From NCBI GenBank assembly GCA_965248685.1, contig CBDFKC010000004.1, positions 558,001-622,000 on the forward strand: a stretch of 64,000 bases of DNA. Direction: 5' to 3'. Source of the DNA: VYFG01 sp965248685. GTDB taxonomy: Bacteria; Pseudomonadota; Gammaproteobacteria; Arenicellales; Poriferihabitantaceae. Under the pieces are notes generated by a model. The model worked only from the letters and a program-made list of their open reading frames with translations, was not told the DNA's origin and did no database searches. Both the position numbers and the translations under genes were made by a program. Of this stretch, positions 35,707 to 42,653 are shown one piece after another (within the stretch, counting starts at the first letter, position 1; the number at the start of each line of letters is the position of its first letter).

Positions 35707-36521
35707 TCCAGTCCCAATAGTTGGGTGAATTCTCCATATTGAAGTCGAAAGCCCTGAATTTTTCGCGCCAAAAGAGAGACCGGATCAAGCCCCTTGGCAG
35801 CAAGATTGCGGGCATTGATCAGGGTCGCTAATAATTCCTGAGCGGTTTGCGCGGCGGACAGTTTGGTAAACGAATATGCACTCCCCGCAATAAAATTAGG
35901 GAAAACAATCATTTGAAGTCGCGCTAAATTTTTCATTGAAGTACCGCCAAGCATCTCGGGCGAAACCAGGATAACCCCTTCATTAAGATCGGTGCAGATT
36001 GCTCGAAAGGGTTTTGTTACCATGGACTGAATTGCTTCCAGACCACCGGCTTTAACGTTCATAGGCCGATTAAACCCTTCGACTAGCATTTGGTCTGAAT
36101 CCAGGGTTAACGCCTCGTCCGTTAGGTAGTGAAATCCGTGGCTGACTAGCCATGCGGTTAGTGAAGTTTTACCAACACCACTCACTCCTGGAAAGATAAT
36201 GGCATCCTGTTTCCAGGATACTGCGCCGGCATGCAGTGCCAGCCCGCCTGAGAAGGACTCCACGCATTTGGCGATCACTTCCCGCGAAAGTAGCGCGATA
36301 ACATTGGAAATCGACGGGCCCGCGTATATAGATTCCTCGTTCAGCGACAGGAGCAGGGTGCCGGTGTTTGGATTCTGATCTACCCTGAATTCTCCAACGG
36401 TGGGTTTATTGCCCGACCAGGGACGGTACTGGACCCAGGGCAGTATCAGGTCTTCGACCTGGGTGTTTTGCAATGACAGTGAAACAAATTGGCCAGCAAA
36501 TCCCACCAGAAATTTAGCCAT
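35661..36521 (-). CDS. HPr-kinase-related protein (HprK-related kinase A type)
   Basis: A 286-residue protein with a single P-loop, GVSGVGKT at about 112-119, inside a context typical of the HprK/P C-terminal domain (LHAGAV-x8-FPGVSGVGKTSL, then FHYLTDEALTLD). It lacks the HprK N-terminal domain and no HPr or PTS gene is near. It begins at ATG 36521, overlapping the PqqD-like stop by one base (TAATG). From memory, NCBI names such pairs the HPr-rel-A system, function unknown; related kinases occur in lasso-peptide clusters. Probable role: phosphorylation of a peptide, protein or sugar handled by the PqqD partner. Confidence 0.78.
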   Translation of the reverse strand: MAKFLVGFAGQFVSLSLQNTQVEDLILPWVQYRPWSGNKPTVGEFRVDQNPNTGTLLLSLNEESIYAGPSISNVIALLSREVIAKCVESFSGGLALHAGAVSWKQDAIIFPGVSGVGKTSLTAWLVSHGFHYLTDEALTLDSDQMLVEGFNRPMNVKAGGLEAIQSMVTKPFRAICTDLNEGVILVSPEMLGGTSMKNLARLQMIVFPNFIAGSAYSFTKLSAAQTAQELLATLINARNLAAKGLDPVSLLARKIQGFRLQYGEFTQLLGLDQQLRELIETDSSTC

Positions 36522-36793
36522 TAACAAAAACTGATTGCGCCATATTGTGCCAGCATATCGAGAGTAGCCAGGGTATCCTTTTCTACGGTGGCGGATTGTT
36601 CAGGATAATGCTGGCTGATCAGTTTCGATATTTGACCAACGTCCCGATAACCGTCACAGGCTTTCCAAATAGTGGCAGCGCTGGTATTTAGGTAGATGGA
36701 CTCATCTTTCGCAATGTCGAACAGCAGAATCTCGTCGTCGAATATTTCCAGTTTATATCCTTCAACATGGACCGGTATGAGCGCATCTTTCAT
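36521..36793 (-). CDS. PqqD-like peptide-binding protein
   Basis: A 90-residue protein of the PqqD family, which in other systems is the recognition module that presents a precursor peptide to a modifying enzyme. Visible pattern: a beta strand with ILLFDIAKDESIYLN followed by a Thr/Ser-Ala-Ala-x-Ile-Trp and a helical C-terminal half (ISKLISQHYPEQ, then LATLDMLAQYGAI), the standard winged-helix fold of the family. It lies between a nucleotidyltransferase gene (13-base gap) and the HprK-related gene, in the same direction. No PQQ biosynthesis genes are in the window, so the name reflects fold only. Confidence 0.82.
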   Translation of the reverse strand: MKDALIPVHVEGYKLEIFDDEILLFDIAKDESIYLNTSAATIWKACDGYRDVGQISKLISQHYPEQSATVEKDTLATLDMLAQYGAISFC

Positions 36794-36806
36794 TATTAGC
36801 GGGAAG

Positions 36807-37934
36807 TTACTCGATTATGTTGGGCTGCGGCGCTGGCGACCGGTTTGAGTATTTATTGCGGCGAACCAGCCAGCGAAAAACATTCAACGGGTGTCGAACC
36901 AGGCGGCACCAGGCAAGAGAATTTCCTGGTTCGACATTATAGTATATACGGGTCCACCATTCTGATGGCAGAAACAGGGACGTCAATATTTGCCACACCC
37001 TCAGCGGTTTCGTCAGGGATTGAGATAACGGGGTAAAGCCAATGCCCACACCCTTTATGACTACTTTGCCGGATAATCTTGCCTGGGACTGTAACTCAGG
37101 AGAGAGTGTAGACAAGGTTTGTAAGCATCCAAGGGTATTAATGATGAAAGGAAGATCATGATGAATTCTTTGCCAATCGATTTGCTCTACAAACTTTTCC
37201 GAATAACGAATAATGTCGGAGATCTGGATCAGTTTAACAATTTTCGCGGGTTCGAAACTATGGCGGCACAAGTGGTGCAGGGTATCAATATGTCCCAGGG
37301 CCTGGGCACTCTGGCTAACCACGGTAAATTGGCGGGTTTTTTGCTTCAGGTTATCGAAACCGATGGATTCATTTATATCATTAGACAACGCATCGTAATG
37401 CAACTCCACCACAACTGTTTCCCCCTCTGTATTAAAGTAAAGGGGCGCAATATGGTGGTGATTCGCCAGGTAACTTGCCGGATCAGGATCAAAGAAGAAG
37501 CCGGCTTCAATCAAACAATCTCTAGCCTCGATCACTTTGTCCTTGGCGAGTAACAGGTCAATATCCCCCATTGGGCGTAGCTCGGGCGAAGCGTATAGAG
37601 TATGCGATAGAGCAGCTCCCTTGAGTACAATTACCGCGTTTCCGGTTTCATCCAATAAATCCAAAATACGCTTCAGCACATTATTTCGGGTGCGGGCGTG
37701 AATTCGATGGCGCAGGGCAAGAGTGTGCAACACACGCAGATCATTTTCATCTGACTCAATATTGTTGTCAGTAACGAATCTATACAGTAGCGGACTAAGG
37801 CCATGCTGCTCGGCCGCAACGATCACTTCTGCAGATATACCCCCAGCTGCAGATTGATGATCAACTTCTGATGTTTGGGCCGAATAATGGTTTAGCAGCG
37901 CGAGCAGTACTGGCGCGTGGTTGGCACTTGGCAT
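36807..37934 (-). CDS. Nucleotidyltransferase family protein (NTP_transf_5 type)
   Basis: A 375-residue protein with a pol-beta-like nucleotidyltransferase core: VIVLKGAALSHTLY near residue 102, then PMGDIDLLL at 121-129 with Asp124 and Asp126 as the likely metal ligands, and VVELHYDAL downstream that may give the third acidic residue. The C-terminal region is helical (HHLCRHSF and onward) and ends in basic, Trp-rich sequence. Family members of this type are often beside PqqD/HprK-related genes and in lasso-peptide loci. It is the first gene of the leftward triplet. Substrate unknown: it could nucleotidylate a protein, peptide or sugar. Confidence 0.78.
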   Translation of the reverse strand: MPSANHAPVLLALLNHYSAQTSEVDHQSAAGGISAEVIVAAEQHGLSPLLYRFVTDNNIESDENDLRVLHTLALRHRIHARTRNNVLKRILDLLDETGNAVIVLKGAALSHTLYASPELRPMGDIDLLLAKDKVIEARDCLIEAGFFFDPDPASYLANHHHIAPLYFNTEGETVVVELHYDALSNDINESIGFDNLKQKTRQFTVVSQSAQALGHIDTLHHLCRHSFEPAKIVKLIQISDIIRYSEKFVEQIDWQRIHHDLPFIINTLGCLQTLSTLSPELQSQARLSGKVVIKGVGIGFTPLSQSLTKPLRVWQILTSLFLPSEWWTRIYYNVEPGNSLAWCRLVRHPLNVFRWLVRRNKYSNRSPAPQPNIIE

Positions 37935-37999
37935 GGCTTAAATTAAGTTTCCCGGATCCAGGATTGAGTGTGAAGATGTGCGGTTTTAAACAGAGTTAT

Positions 38000-38029
38000 T
38001 TGACAACTTGTACGCGTCATCCTTCTAAA
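38000..38029 (+). promoter_or_regulatory. Sigma70-like promoter for the threonine-rich protein gene
   Basis: TTGACA at 38000-38005, an 18-base spacer, and TCTAAA at 38024-38029 (four of six to TATAAT). Transcription would start near 38036 and leave a leader of about 124 bases before the TTG start at 38160. The leader contains a short open frame at 38058-38093. The divergent nucleotidyltransferase gene starts at 37934. Confidence 0.5.
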
Positions 38030-38057
38030 ACGTATTAATATTAATAGGAGTGATTCC

Positions 38058-38093
38058 ATGATAAAATTCATGGTAGTTGTGATTCTGGATTAG
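38058..38093 (+). CDS. Possible 11-codon leader peptide
   Basis: ATG at 38058 with a good Shine-Dalgarno (AGGAG at 38046-38050, 7 bases away) opens a frame encoding MIKFMVVVILD and a TAG at 38091. It is too short to be found as an ordinary gene and is followed 66 bases later by the TTG start of the threonine-rich protein. It could be a regulatory upstream peptide or an accident of AT-rich sequence. No attenuator hairpin is evident. Confidence 0.3.
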   Translation: MIKFMVVVILD

Positions 38094-38159
38094 TAATAAT
38101 TTGTCAGTTTCACGGAATTTCCGTTGTCAATAGATTGTTTCCCCGAAGAGGAGAATGTC

Positions 38160-38831
38160 TTGTCAAAGCGCGATAATCAATCTGATGTAAATAATCGGAA
38201 TCTGTCGGAGGACAGTTTCTCACAAAACTCCCAGCAGGACCGGTCCAATCGTCGGCGCGCAGTTCGTTCTATTCTTGCGGGTGGCGGCTTGATTGCCGGG
38301 GTCAGCGAATTGCCAGGGAAATGGGTAACTCCTGTCGTCAATAAAGTGGTATTGCCTGCCCACGCCCAGGTTTCCGGCAGGGCACTACGGGATCCGTGTT
38401 TACTGGCATTGCAATGTGTTAATGGTGCGTTGCAGGTTGTATTGTCCGGGTTTGTAATTCCGCCTACTGGCGCGGTCCCGGTAATGGGCCGAGTTCGTGT
38501 GTTTGACGCCGGTGGGATGCAGGTTGGGGATTCGGGTGCCATGAATACCACCACAGATGCCGCAGGAAACTACCTGTTTCCGGCCCAGATATTCCCCGGG
38601 ATGGTTGCCAGCGCGCGGGGTGATACTTCAATTCCAGGGGATTCTGCCAGTTGTACCAGTGCTGCACCCCTTTGCGCACTGCCAACAACGTCAGCGCCTA
38701 CCACGACGTCAACGACTACTACGTCAGCACCAACCACCACAACTACGACCACCACTACTACAACCACCACCACTACTACAACCACCACGCCGGCACCAAC
38801 AACGACTCTGGAACGGGAAATTCCCCAGTAA
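38160..38831 (+). CDS. Exported protein with CNA-B-like domain and poly-threonine tail
   Basis: A 223-residue protein of unknown function. I choose TTG 38160: AAGAGGAG at 38146-38153 lies 6 bases before it, while the upstream in-frame TTG (38124) has no such site. Residues 1-28 are polar; RRRAVRSILAGGGLIAGV (about 31-48) is a Tat-like signal, then LPGKWVTPVVNKVVLPAHAQ, a motif I have seen after Tat-type signals, with likely cleavage after Ala-His-Ala. Next comes a small beta domain (VRVFDAGG to DAAGNYLFP), a CTSAAPLC pair of cysteines, and a tail of about 42 residues that is nearly all Thr with some Pro, Ser and Ala, including 19 Thr in a row. The tail looks like an O-glycosylation target or a stalk. 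Confidence 0.72.
   Translation: MSKRDNQSDVNNRNLSEDSFSQNSQQDRSNRRRAVRSILAGGGLIAGVSELPGKWVTPVVNKVVLPAHAQVSGRALRDPCLLALQCVNGALQVVLSGFVIPPTGAVPVMGRVRVFDAGGMQVGDSGAMNTTTDAAGNYLFPAQIFPGMVASARGDTSIPGDSASCTSAAPLCALPTTSAPTTTSTTTTSAPTTTTTTTTTTTTTTTTTTTPAPTTTLEREIPQ
38748..38783 (+). repeat. Perfect 18-bp tandem duplication in the poly-threonine tract
   Basis: ACCACCACTACTACAACC occurs twice in direct succession (38748-38765 and 38766-38783). Each copy adds six Thr codons without shifting frame, so slippage here would change tail length by six residues at a time. The wider tract (38682-38807) uses all four Thr codons. Confidence 0.9.
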
Positions 38832-38871
38832 AACGATTTATTGTTATTTGGCTTTCTCGTTGAACCAGGAG

Positions 38872-40242
38872 TTAGGCCAGGTTTCCAGCATACAAATCGG
38901 CAAAACTGTTTTCCAGCGCGTTCTCGAAAAAATCGACATCTTCCATTTGTATGCATAGAGGAGGACATATACGCAATACGTTTTTATAGGCTCCGGACTT
39001 GGAAGCAACTAGGCCATGTTTTCGAGTAAGTTGAAACAACTGGTCTAATTCCTCGGTTGCCGGCTGTTTACTGTGCCGGTCCTTTACTAGCTCCGCCGCC
39101 ATCATCAAGCCGTGACCCCGGACATTACCGATCAAATCATATTTCCGCTCCATCCGTTTCAGGACATCGAGCAGGGCCGTGCCAACCTGTTGGGCATTAT
39201 CGATCAAGTGACAATTATCAATAACCTTTAGCACTGCTCTCCCCGCGGCGCAGGACACCGGGTTAGCGCCATAGGTATTGAAATAAAATTTGCCTGCCAT
39301 AGCCTCGGCGATATGTCGCTTGGTAACCACTGCGCCTAGTGGAAAACCGTTACCGATGCCTTTCGCCAGAACCACGATATCCGGTACAACGTCGTGGCAA
39401 GAAAAAGCCCAGTAGCCGGTGCCGGTTCGGCCAAAGCCCGATTGGACTTCGTCAACGATGCATAGGCCGCCCGCGTCCCGCACCCGTTCAGATGCGCCTT
39501 TGAGATAGCCATCTGGCATTGACACAATACCCCCATACCCTTGTATGGGTTCGAAAAACATGCCGGCAATTTTCCCCGGTGTGCCGAAGTGAATGGTCCG
39601 ATCCAAATCGTCGAGATAAGGTTCTACCCCGGCCCCATGAATGCCTCGATACTGATCAGGATTTGGCGCGAACTGGATGCCATTCAACAACGATATGTTA
39701 TGGCGAAAATTACTGATACCAGTAACCGACTGGGCACCGAATGTCGCTCCGTGATAGCTGTTGGCGAGGGACAACATATCATTATTCCCGGTATGGGAAC
39801 GTGCCAGCAGAAGGGCGAAGTCGATCGCTTCGGCGCCACTATTCATAAAGTGCACCACCCATTCTTCCTCGGCAGGAAACTTTGCCACAAGCTCCTCGGC
39901 GAAGTGGGCCGGGACAGGATGGAAGAACATGGTAGTGCAATGCTGAATCTGACTGGCCTGATGTTGAACCGCTGCGGTTACCGCTGGATTGTTATATCCA
40001 ATGCTGACACAAAGATTCTGACTTAGGCAGTCGAGGTATTGATTGCCTTGCTCATCCCATAAATACTGATCCTGCCCTCGTTTAAAAATTAAAGGGGTTC
40101 GGTAGGGAACGAATGCTCGTTGCGATGCCGCGTAATATTTTTCCCGCCGACCGACGATTCCAGCAGTGTCCCATTCTACTGGCAGGGTAAATTCATCGGG
40201 GTTAGCGTTGATGTGCTGCGAAATCTTTGTTGTGGTTTTCAT
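38872..40242 (-). CDS. Class III PLP-dependent aminotransferase
   Basis: Aminotransferase of 456 residues in the class III (omega/ornithine-type) group. The PLP Lys is in VVLAKGIGNGFPLGAVV near residue 296; other landmarks are NSGAEAIDFALLLAR near 132, SYHGATFG near 165 and DEVQSGFGRTG near 265. The N-terminal layout, with LIFKRGQDQYLWDEQGNQYLD, resembles alanine-glyoxylate aminotransferase 2 and related omega-amino-acid enzymes. Its ATG is 40242; it follows the TetR gene by 30 bases on the same strand and may share its promoter. Amino donor could be a beta-amino acid or another omega-amine; glyoxylate made by purine breakdown is a possible acceptor (inference). Confidence 0.85.
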   Translation of the reverse strand: MKTTTKISQHINANPDEFTLPVEWDTAGIVGRREKYYAASQRAFVPYRTPLIFKRGQDQYLWDEQGNQYLDCLSQNLCVSIGYNNPAVTAAVQHQASQIQHCTTMFFHPVPAHFAEELVAKFPAEEEWVVHFMNSGAEAIDFALLLARSHTGNNDMLSLANSYHGATFGAQSVTGISNFRHNISLLNGIQFAPNPDQYRGIHGAGVEPYLDDLDRTIHFGTPGKIAGMFFEPIQGYGGIVSMPDGYLKGASERVRDAGGLCIVDEVQSGFGRTGTGYWAFSCHDVVPDIVVLAKGIGNGFPLGAVVTKRHIAEAMAGKFYFNTYGANPVSCAAGRAVLKVIDNCHLIDNAQQVGTALLDVLKRMERKYDLIGNVRGHGLMMAAELVKDRHSKQPATEELDQLFQLTRKHGLVASKSGAYKNVLRICPPLCIQMEDVDFFENALENSFADLYAGNLA

Positions 40243-40272
40243 GGCTTCAATTATGTCGCAGATGTTGCTAAT

Positions 40273-40869
40273 TTATCCAAGTTTCAAACAGCCGTCGATG
40301 TAATGATCGCAGCATGTTCTGGCCTGTTTTAAAGTTAACTTGTCCTTGCCGGTGGCAAGACTGTTCCACAGTCCGTCGTCGAGAATGTATAGACCTGTTG
40401 CGGCTTGCTTGGGATCGAGTTCTACACCGCAATCTGCCCCGGCCTCGGCGAACAGGGGGGTTACCAGCTTAATCGCATACCTGCTGGCATTACGAATGGG
40501 CTTGGCGTAGGCGGGGTTATGCCGGCCGGCATTGGTAAAGGCCTGCCAGGCTGCCGATATTTCCCAGCTGTAAGATGGATTGGTAAAAGAGGAATAGGCT
40601 ATTGCGCGAATACGCCTCTCGGCGCTCAAGTCGTCGTTTTTTGCTATCTCTGTCTTGATCGATAGAGCCATCTCGAACCAGTTATTTAAAGCAGCAAGTA
40701 ATAGGGCCTCTTTGCTATCAAAGTAATGCGCTATGAGTCCTCGGGATGCGCCGGCCATTGCGCAAATCCTTTCGACAGTGGCGCCGTTAATATCGTACCG
40801 GGCCACAGACTTAATCGCCGCGTCAAGCAAACTGGCACGACGATACTGGCGATTCTCCGCCTGGGTCAT
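40273..40869 (-). CDS. BetI-like TetR-family regulator
   Basis: TetR repressor of about 198 residues from ATG 40869 (a TTG at 40911 would add 14 residues). The N-terminal helix-turn-helix reads ATVERICAMAGASRGLIAHYF followed in sequence by Asp-Ser-Lys-Glu-Ala-Leu-Leu. The first part of the family match, RRASLLDAAI and SRGLIAHYFDSKEALL, is BetI-like; BetI senses choline in other bacteria. The C-terminal half (YSWEISAAWQAFTNAGRHNPAY) also fits. It is divergent from the mttB-like gene, so it probably controls that methylamine/betaine module and the aminotransferase. Confidence 0.78.
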   Translation of the reverse strand: MTQAENRQYRRASLLDAAIKSVARYDINGATVERICAMAGASRGLIAHYFDSKEALLLAALNNWFEMALSIKTEIAKNDDLSAERRIRAIAYSSFTNPSYSWEISAAWQAFTNAGRHNPAYAKPIRNASRYAIKLVTPLFAEAGADCGVELDPKQAATGLYILDDGLWNSLATGKDKLTLKQARTCCDHYIDGCLKLG

Positions 40870-40940
40870 GGGCTTCGCCGGCTCCTGGTTAGAAGTGAAA
40901 TTTGGGTTCAATTGACTAGGTCTGATGGGTTACTGATATA

Positions 40941-40971
40941 TTGGACGGTCATCATAATAATGTGTATTATT
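40941..40971. promoter_or_regulatory. Candidate TetR operators in the mttB-like divergent gap
   Basis: Two palindromic elements lie close together: TTGGACGGTCAT at 40941-40952, a near-palindrome around ACG, and AATAATGTGTATTATT at 40956-40971, with six-base inverted arms around GTGT. They lie between the BetI-like gene and the methyltransferase gene, 38 bases before the latter. Neither matches a consensus I am sure of. Confidence 0.35.
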
Positions 40972-41009
40972 CAATAAAACTATAGCTTTCTCAACCGTAT
41001 TGCAGAAAC

Positions 41010-42590
41010 ATGTCCAGTGCGCCTACCGAGTCTGATCTAAATACCGGTCAGCATGTCGAACCAGCACCCGTCAAAACCCGTGGACGGCGCCAGCGCCTAG
41101 CATTGCGAAGCGCTCCATCGATAAATCGTGTTCCGTACATTAATCGGCAGATAGCAACTTATGACATATTGACCGAGGAAGGCTTGTGTCTGATTGAGCA
41201 CAATGCCGATATTATTCTGCGGGACGTGGGGATGGAGTTTCACGATGATCCGGAACTACTGGAATTGTGGCGTCAGGCTGGCGCCGATGTATCAGGAGTC
41301 AGAGTACGATTCGAGCCTGGTATGTGTCGTCAGATCGTCAAGGCAACGGCACCATCGCAATACGTACAACACGCCCGAAACCCACAAAACAATGTGGTGA
41401 TCGGAGCTAATAACACGGTACTGTGCCCATCGTTTGGACCACCTTTCGTACACGACCTGGATCAGGGGCGTCGTTACGGGACCCTGGAAGACTTTCACCA
41501 ATTGGTGAAAATTCATCAAATGATCCCGTGGCTGCACCACTCCGGCGGAATTGTCTGTGAACCGGTGGATGTAGCGGTGAACAAGCGACATCTTGATATG
41601 CTGCTGGGGCATTTTCGATATAGCGATCGGGGTTGTTTTGGTTCGTTGATTGGAGAACAGCGGGCCCGGGATTCCATCGCAATGGCGCAGATTTTATTTG
41701 GCGAAGAGTTCGTCGATCAAAATTGTGTGTTTTACTCTGTAGCGAACACCAATGCGCCTCTAGTGCTGGATTCGGCGATGTCCGGCGCCCTCAAGACCTA
41801 TGCCAAACATAATCAGGCGGTAGCGTGTACACCCTGGACCCTAGCTGGTGCAATGAGCCCGTGCACTGTCGCTGGTACCCTGGCCCAGGTCCTGGCCGAA
41901 TCGACTGCAGTTTGTGCCTTGACCCAGTTGATTCGGCCCGGGGCGCCCTGTCTGATGGGTAGTTTTGCCACTGCGATGTCGATGCAATCCGGTGCCCCCA
42001 CGTTCGGCAATCCCGAGGGCGGTAAGCTGGTGTTGGCGGCTGGTCAGTTGGCCCGGCGACTCGGAGTTCCCTTTCATACTGTGGGTGCGCTGTCGGCGTC
42101 CAAACTGCCAGACGGCCAGGCCCAGCAGGAAGCAACCTATGGGTTGATGATGTCGGTTCTGGCCGGAGCGAATTTTGTCAATCATGCCACCGGCTGGCTT
42201 GAAGGAGGGCTCGTGACGGGTTATGAAAAAACCATAATGGACGCCGATTTATGCGGCAACTTGATCAATTTTTGTAAAGGTATTGATCTGTCAGAATCGG
42301 CCCAGGCAATGGATGCAATTTTCGAAACGGGTCCCGGTCAGCATTTTCTGTCGAGCGCTCATACCTTGGCGAATTTCGAAAATGCGTTTTATTGTCCCCG
42401 GGTCACCGATAATAATTCCTATGAGCAGTGGAATGCAGAGGGAAGCCTGGACGCAGCCAACCGGGCCAATAAATTGTGGAAGCAATACCTCGAGGAATAT
42501 ATCGAGCCAACCCTTGATCCGGCCAAACTTGAAGCTCTTGAACACTATGTCGCTACCCGCAAGGCGTCGATGCCGGATCGTAACTATTAA
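41010..42590 (+). CDS. MttB-family methyltransferase without pyrrolysine
   Basis: A 526-residue member of the trimethylamine/glycine-betaine methyltransferase family. Family landmarks are ILTEEGLCLIEHNADIILRD near residue 52, FGPPFVHDLDQGRRYGTL near 140, ACTPWTLAGAMSPCTVAGTL near 270, CLMGSFATAMSMQSGAPTFG near 312 and GLMMSVLAGANFVNHATGWLEGG near 380. There is no in-frame amber codon, so it is the non-Pyl branch, whose known members demethylate quaternary amines such as glycine or proline betaine. About 40 N-terminal residues are extra. No corrinoid carrier gene is in the window; the two folate-domain flavoproteins that follow suggest methyl groups end on tetrahydrofolate. Divergent from the BetI-like regulator. 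Confidence 0.85.
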   Translation: MSSAPTESDLNTGQHVEPAPVKTRGRRQRLALRSAPSINRVPYINRQIATYDILTEEGLCLIEHNADIILRDVGMEFHDDPELLELWRQAGADVSGVRVRFEPGMCRQIVKATAPSQYVQHARNPQNNVVIGANNTVLCPSFGPPFVHDLDQGRRYGTLEDFHQLVKIHQMIPWLHHSGGIVCEPVDVAVNKRHLDMLLGHFRYSDRGCFGSLIGEQRARDSIAMAQILFGEEFVDQNCVFYSVANTNAPLVLDSAMSGALKTYAKHNQAVACTPWTLAGAMSPCTVAGTLAQVLAESTAVCALTQLIRPGAPCLMGSFATAMSMQSGAPTFGNPEGGKLVLAAGQLARRLGVPFHTVGALSASKLPDGQAQQEATYGLMMSVLAGANFVNHATGWLEGGLVTGYEKTIMDADLCGNLINFCKGIDLSESAQAMDAIFETGPGQHFLSSAHTLANFENAFYCPRVTDNNSYEQWNAEGSLDAANRANKLWKQYLEEYIEPTLDPAKLEALEHYVATRKASMPDRNY

Positions 42591-42653
42591 TCCCCGGATT
42601 AAACTCTCTAATTGATTATCCAGTGAGTTTGGTTTGAAAAAAGTTGTGAGCTG

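Noticed and set aside
35661..37934. Lasso-peptide or PQQ biosynthesis cluster
   Set aside because: PqqD-like, HprK-related and nucleotidyltransferase genes occur in such clusters, but there is no asparagine-synthetase-like cyclase, transglutaminase-like protease, radical SAM enzyme or precursor peptide here.
38570..38968. Leftward frame with a long poly-valine run
   Set aside because: It is the antisense of the poly-Thr tract; the sense frame has a signal peptide, Shine-Dalgarno and normal codon pattern.
41010..42590. Pyrrolysine-containing MttB
   Set aside because: The frame is full length and has no in-frame TAG, so it belongs to the non-Pyl branch.
42587..42602. Palindrome TTAATCCCCGGATTAA at the mttB-like stop
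   Set aside because: It has a two-base loop and no T run; it overlaps the stop codon and looks like chance or a weak RNA element.
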